A stretch of 64,000 nt of DNA from a bacterium (lineage in GTDB: Bacteria; Oederibacteriota; CAKKQC01): the NCBI GenBank assembly GCA_919901855.1, contig CAKKQC010000021.1, positions 186,001 through 250,000 of the forward strand. Reading direction: 5' to 3'. Of this stretch, positions 44,401-52,367 are shown in pieces. The notes under the pieces were generated by a model. That model searched no databases and was not told the DNA's origin. It worked only from the letters and a program-made list of their open reading frames with translations. Made by a program: the position numbers and the translations under genes. Positions within the stretch are counted from its first letter, which is position 1, and every line of letters begins with the position of its first letter.

Positions 44401-44436
44401 CCCGCGCGTGTTCCTGCGCATGCCGCGGGTTATGAT
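44401..44436 (+). promoter_or_regulatory. Inverted repeat and -10 box (TATGAT), right copy
   Basis: CCCGCG (44401-44406) and CGCGGG (44424-44429) precede TATGAT (44431-44436). The -10 box is closer to consensus than in the left copy. The next 85 bases are an untranslated leader. Confidence 0.5.
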
Positions 44437-44521
44437 TTCTCGGGCTGGCGGTTCGCGGGAGCTCCGCCGGTCCCGGGCTATTACCATGACGACTGGGGGG
44501 GCAGACGAGGAGATCGAGTTG

Positions 44522-47500
44522 GTGAAGCGTGTCCGGGCGGCGGTCCTGGCGGCGTGCTGGCTGGTCATGGCTGGCGCGGCGCGGGCCAACTACTTCAACG
44601 ACGCCTACGCGTCGTCCGTGCCCCCGTTCAGCGACATCGACACCCTGTTCCCCAACTGGCTCCAGGCGCCTGCCGCGGTCTTCACGCTCGACGACTGCGA
44701 CGCCACGATCTGCACGTGGTGCACGACCGACCAGATCGTCGGGCTCACGATCCTGAACTACGGCACCGCCTCGGGTAGCCCGACGGGCGACATCCGGTAC
44801 GTCTACTTCGACGTCGTCTGCGGGTCGAAGACCAACATCGCGGTGCAGACGATGACCTGGGCCGGCAACTGGACCATCGGGGCCCAGGTCTTCCCGGCGT
44901 GGACTTGGGGCGGCGGGCCCCTGGTGATGTTGAACGTCTGCGACGGTCCCTCGTGGGGCTGTTCGTGCTACCCGAACATCATGACCTACGTGGACATCGG
45001 GCCGTGCCCGGGCGACGGCGAGACGGTGGAGCTGGGGCTCGGGTTCAACGATACCGTGAACCCGGCCTGGCCGGGGGGCGTGTTCGATTCCTGCGGGTCG
45101 GCCGGCAACTGGGGTCCGACGTCGGACCCCGCGCCGAAGACGATCCGGTACTCGATGAAGAGCGTGAACCTGGACGTGGCGGCGCCGGGGGACACCCTCC
45201 TCTATACGATCTTCTACGGCAAGCCGAGCGCGGGACCCGTCTCCAACATGTGGATCATGGACACCCTGCCGGCGTTCATGCACTGGCTGGCCGGCGTGGG
45301 GTCGGTGCCCGACCCCGGGTACGACCCCGACCCCGGGCCGCCGACGCGCCTGCGCTGGACCATCCCCGGGCCGTTCACGACGACGGGGGGTGCGACGGGC
45401 ATGATCGTCTTCGCGGCGACGATCGACTGGGGGAACGGGGAGGCCTTCGAGCCCGGGTCGGGCGACGCGGCGGCGCAGGAGGGCCAATGGCTGTTCAACA
45501 GCGTGCACACGTCCTGGGACCCGGCGGGCGGCTGTCCGGCGGGGCGGACCTCGAACACGGTGTCGACGGTAGTGAAGCGGTACTACTTCTGGCTGCTGGG
45601 GGACCAGGACATCCTCTTCGCCCCCCGGATCGGCCAGCCGGACGACGAGATCATCTACTCCCTGTTCGTGAAGAACATCTCGTCGTCGAAGACGTGGTGG
45701 AAGGTCAACATCTGGGATACGGTGCCCGCCCAGCTCGACTCGTGGAGCCAGGACCAGGGGATCGAGGACCCGTGCACGGGCTGGACGATGACGCCGTCGG
45801 GGTGCGCGGCGGCGAGCCCGGGGAAGGTGGTGACGGGGGCGAAGAACACGATCCTGACGTGGCAGTTGGACCTGCCGCCGGGGTTCACGCTCACGGTGCG
45901 GTGGAAGGGCAAGGTGCGGCAGTCGACGACGGTCGGGACCATCATGATCGACCAGGCGTCGATCCTCGCGGCCGGGCGGACGGGGGTCGTGGGGGGCACG
46001 GGGTCGGCGCAGAGCCTGCGGTCGTTCACGCACCAGGCCAGCGTAGTGCTCCGCACCACGTTCGTGAGCTACGTCGGATGGGCGGCCGGCGACAACGGGT
46101 CGTTCAAGGGGTGCGTCAACCAGACTTACTTCATCTCGTTCTACCCGCTGAACAAGGCCTGCGACTTCCAGCTTTACAAGAAGTGGTGCTGTGCGGCGGC
46201 GCCCTGCGACGTCACGTGCGCGGGCTTCGCCGCCGTGGGCGGGGTCAGCCCCAAGATCGACGTCTTCGCGGGGACGTGCACGGGCGGGCCGCCGATCGAC
46301 TGGGAGATGGGGTGCAAGGTCGAGCGGTCGCCGGCGCGGTACATCCCCAACGAGTTCGTAGCCGGGGCCCAGCCCGCGCTCTCGTTCAACTTCCTGCACA
46401 AGATGGTCTCGAACGCGCCCATGATCTGGGAGCTGTCCATGTGCCTCGCCGGGGGTAACCAGGACGCGAACACGTTCGCGGGGGCGACATCGCTGTCGTT
46501 CTGCGGGTTCATCGCCTATTCCTACCTTCGGACGCACGTGACGGACATGACGATCGTGGACGACCTCTACTGCGTCAACACGGACGACGCGCAGCCGACC
46601 ACGATCTTCATCTTCGCGTGGAATCCGGCCCTGCTCGACTGGGAGTTCACCAAGACGCAGGATGTCTGGAACGGGAGCCAGTGGGACTTCAACCCGACGG
46701 CCGCCAGCCACTACCGGGTCATCTCGTCGAACACGAAGCTCATCATCCAGAAGGGGTGGATCGGCATCGGGGTGGGCGGCGCCTACAACGACCTGGGGAC
46801 GCTCGCCCCGAACCGGGAGAACGGCGGGCTCGTGAACTTCGGAAACCCCGCGACCTTCTATCTCTTCTGCGGCAACCTGCCCGGCACGTCGGACGTCGCC
46901 GTCTTCCAGAACGTCGGGGCCGCGGCGCTCAACTACGAGGTCCGGCGGTACGTGCCGCTCGACCCGACGGCCAAGTCGCCGAACCCGAAGAACATATCCT
47001 CCGACCTCGTCGGCTACTCGGGGACCTGGACGCCCGTGCTGTGTTCCGGCACCGTGCCGGCGGGATTATTCGGCGTCAACAATCCGGAGATCTACGGCGA
47101 CAACTACACGACCGGGTGCTTCGCGGTCCGGTACCGGCTCTACAAGGCGACGTTCACCACGGGCAAGGGTCAGGCCTACTGCGGCCGCGCGATCGTGGAC
47201 CAGTACTCGGGCGGATCCATGCTCCACGCGAGCGACGCGGCGACGGCGGGTCAGCAGACCGGCCTGCAGTACTGGATCACGACATACCAGAGCGCGCACA
47301 ACTCCGGGGGGTACGCGATCACGGATGTCGACGTCTTCGTGCCGAAGGTCAACTGCGGGGTCAACCTCTCCTCGGGGCTGAACACGGCCGGCCTCGCGGC
47401 GTCCGCGACCTACACAACGACGGACGTGGACCAGTGCATCGCGTTCCGGAGCGTCACGAACACGACGGCGCCGGTCACCCTGAACTGGAGGATCCAGGTC

Positions 47501-48298
47501 CAGGCCGGGGGTAACCCCGGCGACGTGATCGCCCAGTACATCGCGAGCAACATCGGGGAGAAGTTCTATACGGCGCCGTTCCTCCAGCGCGGCGTCTTCT
47601 ACGACATCCAGGTGCCGCCCACGGTGTTCACGGGCGAGAGCTTCTGGATCACGATCGTGGTCGTGCAGGGGACGAGCGGGCAGACGAAGACCGACTACTG
47701 CGGCACCTCGAGCTTTACGTCGACGGATCCGCTGGCCAAGATCCAGGGCTCGAACATGGACGCCTACAACTACACCTGGGACAGCAGCGGCGGCGGGTGC
47801 GGCTCGGCGCCGTACGACGACGGCGTCCACATCTTCGTCAACGTGATCTTCACCAAGCTGGGCCTCCAGACCATGGTGGCCGGCGACACCGCGGACGGGA
47901 CGATCACGGGACTGGCGACGATCATGGTCGTCGGCGCGGACGTGGAGCTGACGAAGTCGCCGCGGCTGGTGCTGGCGGCGTCGGCGGACACGGTGCAGTT
48001 CAAGGTCTGCTGGAGCAACTACTCGTCGGCGTCGGCGTTCACGTTCGTGATCACGGACGCGGTGCCGATGGGGACGACGTTCGTGCCGGAGGCGGGCACG
48101 GCGGCGTTCAACTGCGGGACGACGGACGGGGTGGCGGTGACGGTGGCGTACTCGACGCAGGCGTCGGCGGCGCAGCCGCCGGCGGCGTCGTTCACGACCG
48201 GCAATCCGGTGGCGGGGTCGCGGTGGCTGAAGTGGACGGTACCGATGGCGGGCGTCGAGACCTCGGGCTGCGCCTGCTACCGCATTGTCATTAACTGA
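44522..48298 (+). CDS. Giant secreted cysteine-rich DUF11-type protein, paralog 1
   Basis: A 1258-residue secreted protein of unknown function. The GTG at 44522 (or TTG at 44519) follows AGGAG at 44508 and begins a signal peptide (VKRVRAAVLAACWLVMAGAARA). About 35 cysteines are spread along the mature protein. Three stretches resemble DUF11-type beta-sandwiches: about residues 205-310 (DTLLYTIFYG), 370-480 (DDEIIYSLFVKN) and the last 130 (VCWSNYSSASAFTFVITDA). The middle has no family match. There is no C-terminal anchor, so it is probably released or assembled at the surface. The AraC-type operator copy lies upstream, and a paralog follows 99 bases later. A structural or adhesive role is only inference. 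Confidence 0.75.
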   Translation: MKRVRAAVLAACWLVMAGAARANYFNDAYASSVPPFSDIDTLFPNWLQAPAAVFTLDDCDATICTWCTTDQIVGLTILNYGTASGSPTGDIRYVYFDVVCGSKTNIAVQTMTWAGNWTIGAQVFPAWTWGGGPLVMLNVCDGPSWGCSCYPNIMTYVDIGPCPGDGETVELGLGFNDTVNPAWPGGVFDSCGSAGNWGPTSDPAPKTIRYSMKSVNLDVAAPGDTLLYTIFYGKPSAGPVSNMWIMDTLPAFMHWLAGVGSVPDPGYDPDPGPPTRLRWTIPGPFTTTGGATGMIVFAATIDWGNGEAFEPGSGDAAAQEGQWLFNSVHTSWDPAGGCPAGRTSNTVSTVVKRYYFWLLGDQDILFAPRIGQPDDEIIYSLFVKNISSSKTWWKVNIWDTVPAQLDSWSQDQGIEDPCTGWTMTPSGCAAASPGKVVTGAKNTILTWQLDLPPGFTLTVRWKGKVRQSTTVGTIMIDQASILAAGRTGVVGGTGSAQSLRSFTHQASVVLRTTFVSYVGWAAGDNGSFKGCVNQTYFISFYPLNKACDFQLYKKWCCAAAPCDVTCAGFAAVGGVSPKIDVFAGTCTGGPPIDWEMGCKVERSPARYIPNEFVAGAQPALSFNFLHKMVSNAPMIWELSMCLAGGNQDANTFAGATSLSFCGFIAYSYLRTHVTDMTIVDDLYCVNTDDAQPTTIFIFAWNPALLDWEFTKTQDVWNGSQWDFNPTAASHYRVISSNTKLIIQKGWIGIGVGGAYNDLGTLAPNRENGGLVNFGNPATFYLFCGNLPGTSDVAVFQNVGAAALNYEVRRYVPLDPTAKSPNPKNISSDLVGYSGTWTPVLCSGTVPAGLFGVNNPEIYGDNYTTGCFAVRYRLYKATFTTGKGQAYCGRAIVDQYSGGSMLHASDAATAGQQTGLQYWITTYQSAHNSGGYAITDVDVFVPKVNCGVNLSSGLNTAGLAASATYTTTDVDQCIAFRSVTNTTAPVTLNWRIQVQAGGNPGDVIAQYIASNIGEKFYTAPFLQRGVFYDIQVPPTVFTGESFWITIVVVQGTSGQTKTDYCGTSSFTSTDPLAKIQGSNMDAYNYTWDSSGGGCGSAPYDDGVHIFVNVIFTKLGLQTMVAGDTADGTITGLATIMVVGADVELTKSPRLVLAASADTVQFKVCWSNYSSASAFTFVITDAVPMGTTFVPEAGTAAFNCGTTDGVAVTVAYSTQASAAQPPAASFTTGNPVAGSRWLKWTVPMAGVETSGCACYRIVIN

Positions 48299-48315
48299 CG
48301 CTCGAATAGCGCGCC

Positions 48316-48335
48316 GACCGCGTCCCGGCGCGGTC
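48316..48335. terminator. Hairpin after giant protein gene
   Basis: GACCGCG and CGCGGTC form a perfect 7-base stem around TCCCGG, 18 bases after the stop. No T tract follows, so termination is only likely. The rest of the gap to 48398 holds no gene. Confidence 0.4.
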
Positions 48336-48397
48336 TCCGGGGGCCCCTCCGGGCCAGTCTGCGCGTCCATCTCCTCCGGGGTCCCCAAGGCTATGCC

Positions 48398-51300
48398 TTG
48401 AAGCACATCCACCGGATTCACACGTTACTGGCCGGCGGCGCCGGGACCGCCCGGCGGCTCGCCGGGCTGGTCTTTGCGGTCGCGATCCTGTGGGCCCAGC
48501 ACGGGGCCGCCGACTGCGTGCTGGATGTCGCGCCGCTGGACGATGCCGCCTTCTCGGGCGATACGCTGTTCCCGAACTGGGTGGCCGCGCCGGCCGCGGC
48601 GTTCACGGTCTTCGAGTGTGACGACACGGCCTGCGCCGGGTGTTCGAACAACCCGGTCACGGGCGTGACGATCCTGAACTACGGCACGGCCACCGCGTCG
48701 GACCTGACCGGGGTCTCGTTCCGACTGCTCTGCAACGCGACCGATTCCGGGATCCTTGCGATGACGTACGCCGGGGTCTGGACCGTGGGAGGGTCGCCGT
48801 ATCCCGCCTGGACGTGGGCCGGGTCCATCGCCTGGGCCGGCGACCCCTGCCAGGCGCCAGGGGCTGGCAGCAAAGGATGCGGCTGTTTCGTGTCCCTGTA
48901 CGTGTACGCGGACATCGCACCGTGTCCCGCCGATGGGGCGGTGGTGGAGCTCGGGCCGGGCTACGACCCGCTCCGGGACATCAACCTCCCCGGAGGGATC
49001 AGCGACAGCTGCGGCTGCGTCGCCCCGTGGTCCCGCGTGGTCGCGGCCGTCCCGAAGACGATCCGGTATATGGTGAAGACTGCGGACCGGACCGCGGCGG
49101 CCCCGGGCGACCCGGTGGAGTACACGATCTACTACGGGCGCCCGGGCACCGGGACGCTGAACTGGATCCGGGTCACGGACAGCCTGCCCGCGTACATGCA
49201 CGTGTCCTCGTACGGCACGCCGGCGCCCGATCCCGGCTGGGACCCCGACCCGGGGCCGCCGATCCGCCTGCGCTGGACCAGCGGATCGCTGGCCACGACC
49301 GGCGGCGCGACGCAGTCGGTCTCGTTCACCGCCACCGTGGACTGGGGGAACGGCGAGGCCTTCGAGCCGGGCTCGGGGGACGTCGGCGCGCCCGAGGGGG
49401 CAATGCTCGCGAACGCGGCGCACCTGGCGTGGGATCCGGCCGGGTGCGCGCCCGGCCGGTCCTCGAACCAGCCGCGCACGGTGATCCAGCGCTTCCTGTT
49501 CTGGAAGATCGGCAGCAACGACATCCTGTTCGCCGGGCGGCTGGGCCTGCCGGACGACGAGATCGTCTACGAGATCTTCATCAAGAACATGTCCCCCACG
49601 GAGACCTGGTGGGACGTCAACGTGTGGGACACGGTGCCGGCCGGGCTCGATCCCTGGGGCCCGGGCATGGGCTTCGAGGATCCCTGCGCCGGGTGGACAA
49701 TGACGCCGACCGGGTGCGCGGCGGCCTCGCCGGGACGCGCCGGGGCGGCGTCCACGATGCTGACCTGGAACCTGGACATGCCCCCCGGGATGACGCTGAC
49801 GGTGCGGTGGAAGGCCCGCATCCGCCCGACGATGACCGCCGGCTCGACGGTCATCAACCGGATCAGCCTCCTCGAGCTCGGGCGCGCGGGCATCGTGAAC
49901 GGCACCGGCCACTCGGGGAAGCCCGCGGTGTTCACCCATGTCGCCCCCGTGCTCCTGCGCACGACGTACTTCTCCTATGTGGGGTATGCGGCCGAATGCG
50001 ACGACGGGAGCGGTCCCGGCTTCTTCATCTCGTTCTTCCCGCTCAACATGGCCGCGGACTTCGAGCTGCGCAAGCTCGAGTACGTGGGCAGCGCAGGTGT
50101 GGCGCTGGCGGGGGGGAAGAGCGCGTCGATCAACGCCCTGGTCGGGAGCTGTGTCGGGGGGTTCGCGGACGGGGGATTCAGCCGCGCGGGCTGCAAGGTC
50201 GAGCGCGTCCCTGCCCGGTACCAGCCCGGGATCTACGATCCTCACGCCGGCGGCACGAAGCCGGCGTACGACTGGACCTTCCTCTACAAGGTCACGTCGA
50301 ACTGTCCCCTGCTCTGGATCATGGAGAGCGAGATCGTGAACGAGCGGCAGGACGCCTTCACGTTCCTGCCGTCCACGAGCCTGAACTACCGGGGGTTCAT
50401 GCACTACACGACCATGCGCCCGGACGAGGGGGCCCTGGCGACGGCGGGGCACGGCGACCGGCTCCTGATCCTGAACACGGCGATGAACGACGCGAACGTG
50501 GTCGACCCCGCGCTCGCGACCGTCGTCCATCTCTTCCGGTGGAATCCGGGCACGCTCGGCTGGGACTACGTGCAGACCGGCACAGTGGACCCCGAGAGCT
50601 TCTGGATCCCGCTCGACGGCACGACGGCGACGGCCGCCTCCGACCTCTTTGACTGGCGGATCGTCTCTTCCGTCGCCCAGTTGCACGTCTACCAGGGGGA
50701 TATGACCTTCGGCATGCCGAGCGGCATCTTCGGGTCCTACAACGACCACGGGGGCTACGTGCCGAACCGGGAGAACGGGAACCTCGTGTCCTCGACGACC
50801 CCGGCGAGCTTCTACGGGATCGCGCGGGCGACCACGGGCTACGACATCCCCGTGAACATCATCGTCGGCAACACGGGGGCCGCCAACGCCACCTACCGGC
50901 TCTGGAAGTACGTGCCCGTGAGCGCCGTCTCGGCGGGTGCCGACTGGCCCGCCTCCCTGGCCGGCTTCTCGGGCGACTGGGAGCTCGTGACCACGGACAA
51001 CGTGACCGCCGGCCTCGCGGTGCCGGGAAACCCCCACGTCTACGGCCAGAACTACGACACGGCCACCCTCCTGGGCACCACGACGGCGGTCGGCTGGAAG
51101 GTCGAGCTGGTCTCCGGCGGCCCGATCCAGGTCCGCATCGGGAGCGGCCTCGACTCGGCCTGGGCGGGCGGGTCCATAATCCACGCGGCCAACGGCAACC
51201 AGTCGGGCGGCGAGTTCTGGCACGGGCAGGCGTGGAGCGACTGGGGGTGCTCGACCGCGCTCGGGTTCTTCCACGTGTTCGTGCCCAAGACGGGCGTGGG

Positions 51301-52216
51301 GGTCCGGGCGGTGTCGAACGACGGCTACTCCGCCGCCTACACGACGGACGGCGTGGACCAGTGCATCCTGTTCGGGAAGCTGAGCGACCTGGCGCCGGGG
51401 GCCCGCCGGAACTACCGGATCACGCAATCCGGCGGCCCCGCCACGGAGTTGATCGCCCAGTACCAGCAGTGGAAGTACACGGAGAAGTTCTTCACGGCCC
51501 CGTTCGTGAAGACGGGCGTGCACTACGACATCATCGCTCCGGGGGTCGTGTTCACGGGCCAGTCGTTCTGGATCACGGTGGTCGTGATCGACTCCGGGGG
51601 CGGGACGAAGGCCGACTACTGCGGTACGACGACTTTCACCTCGACGGATCCCGCGTCGAAGATCGAGAACTCGGCCATGGACGGCTACAACTACACGTGG
51701 GACTCGAGCTGGGGGTGCGGGTCGGCGCCGTACGACGACGGCGTCAGAATCTTCCTGAACATGTCGATGAGCGACCTGGGCAGCCAGGCGCTCATCGCCG
51801 TGGACACGGCGGACGGCTCTATCACCGGGATCGCGAGCATCCTCGTCGTGGGGGCGGACATCAAGCTCGAGAAGCGGCCGCCGTTCTCGATCGCGGCCAC
51901 GGGCGACACGGTGCAGTTCCGGATCTGCTGGAGTAACTATTCCTCCGCGTCCGGGTTCACCTTCGTCGTCAACGACGCCGTGCCCATGGGGCTGACGTTC
52001 CTGCCGGAGGGATCGGCGGCGGCGCTCGATTGCGGCAACACCGATGGCGTGCCCGTGACCGTCGCCTACGCGACCACGGCCTCGCCCGCGGTCCCGGCGG
52101 CTGCGTCTTTCACGGCGGGCAACCCGGTCGCGGGGACGCGCTGGCTGAGGTGGACGGTCCCCGTGGCCGGTGTGCAGACGACGGGGTGCGCCTGCTTCAG
52201 GGTCACGGTCCAGTAA
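48398..52216 (+). CDS. Giant secreted cysteine-rich DUF11-type protein, paralog 2
   Basis: A 1272-residue paralog of the preceding protein, similar over the full length. The likely start is the TTG at 48398, giving a signal peptide (LAGLVFAVAILWAQHGAA). About 26 cysteines are present, many at the same places. Shared motifs include VTILNYGTA, GCKVER-x-PARY-x-P, PNRENG-x-LV, the SFWIT region, DYCGT-xx-FTSTDP, CGSAPYDDGV, and CWSNYSSAS near the C terminus followed by GCxC. It has no C-terminal membrane anchor. It has no copy of the AraC operator of its own, so it is probably read through from the upstream gene. Confidence 0.75.
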   Translation: MKHIHRIHTLLAGGAGTARRLAGLVFAVAILWAQHGAADCVLDVAPLDDAAFSGDTLFPNWVAAPAAAFTVFECDDTACAGCSNNPVTGVTILNYGTATASDLTGVSFRLLCNATDSGILAMTYAGVWTVGGSPYPAWTWAGSIAWAGDPCQAPGAGSKGCGCFVSLYVYADIAPCPADGAVVELGPGYDPLRDINLPGGISDSCGCVAPWSRVVAAVPKTIRYMVKTADRTAAAPGDPVEYTIYYGRPGTGTLNWIRVTDSLPAYMHVSSYGTPAPDPGWDPDPGPPIRLRWTSGSLATTGGATQSVSFTATVDWGNGEAFEPGSGDVGAPEGAMLANAAHLAWDPAGCAPGRSSNQPRTVIQRFLFWKIGSNDILFAGRLGLPDDEIVYEIFIKNMSPTETWWDVNVWDTVPAGLDPWGPGMGFEDPCAGWTMTPTGCAAASPGRAGAASTMLTWNLDMPPGMTLTVRWKARIRPTMTAGSTVINRISLLELGRAGIVNGTGHSGKPAVFTHVAPVLLRTTYFSYVGYAAECDDGSGPGFFISFFPLNMAADFELRKLEYVGSAGVALAGGKSASINALVGSCVGGFADGGFSRAGCKVERVPARYQPGIYDPHAGGTKPAYDWTFLYKVTSNCPLLWIMESEIVNERQDAFTFLPSTSLNYRGFMHYTTMRPDEGALATAGHGDRLLILNTAMNDANVVDPALATVVHLFRWNPGTLGWDYVQTGTVDPESFWIPLDGTTATAASDLFDWRIVSSVAQLHVYQGDMTFGMPSGIFGSYNDHGGYVPNRENGNLVSSTTPASFYGIARATTGYDIPVNIIVGNTGAANATYRLWKYVPVSAVSAGADWPASLAGFSGDWELVTTDNVTAGLAVPGNPHVYGQNYDTATLLGTTTAVGWKVELVSGGPIQVRIGSGLDSAWAGGSIIHAANGNQSGGEFWHGQAWSDWGCSTALGFFHVFVPKTGVGVRAVSNDGYSAAYTTDGVDQCILFGKLSDLAPGARRNYRITQSGGPATELIAQYQQWKYTEKFFTAPFVKTGVHYDIIAPGVVFTGQSFWITVVVIDSGGGTKADYCGTTTFTSTDPASKIENSAMDGYNYTWDSSWGCGSAPYDDGVRIFLNMSMSDLGSQALIAVDTADGSITGIASILVVGADIKLEKRPPFSIAATGDTVQFRICWSNYSSASGFTFVVNDAVPMGLTFLPEGSAAALDCGNTDGVPVTVAYATTASPAVPAAASFTAGNPVAGTRWLRWTVPVAGVQTTGCACFRVTVQ

Positions 52217-52353
52217 TGGCACGGCGTGTTGCGCCGGGACATGCGATGATGGCGGACATGCCGCCTGGGATCGCCAGCATGAAGGGCCGACCATTCCGCC
52301 CCGATCGCGCCGCGGTGGGTGTGGTGTCGTCGGCAGGCCGTGCTCGTGCCATG

Positions 52354-52360
52354 AAGGAGG
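52354..52360 (+). promoter_or_regulatory. Strong ribosome-binding site
   Basis: AAGGAGG lies 7 bases before the ATG at 52368 and decides that start over other in-frame codons. The rest of the gap 52217-52367 shows no gene or promoter I can defend. Confidence 0.7.
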
Positions 52361-52367
52361 CAATTGC

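Larger units (their letters stand above)
44269..44450 (+). repeat. Right copy of ~180-bp direct repeat (AraC tail, operator, promoter)
   Basis: This aligns gaplessly to 19269-19450, offset by exactly 25,000 bases. It begins 25 bases after the aldo/keto reductase stop. It carries the AraC 3' end, the operator, the inverted repeat and the -10 box, but no AraC gene. Confidence 0.9.

Noticed and set aside
44408-44521. Longer N terminus for the first giant protein, starting in the repeat
   Set aside because: It would begin inside the promoter region before the expected transcript start; the signal peptide begins at 44522.
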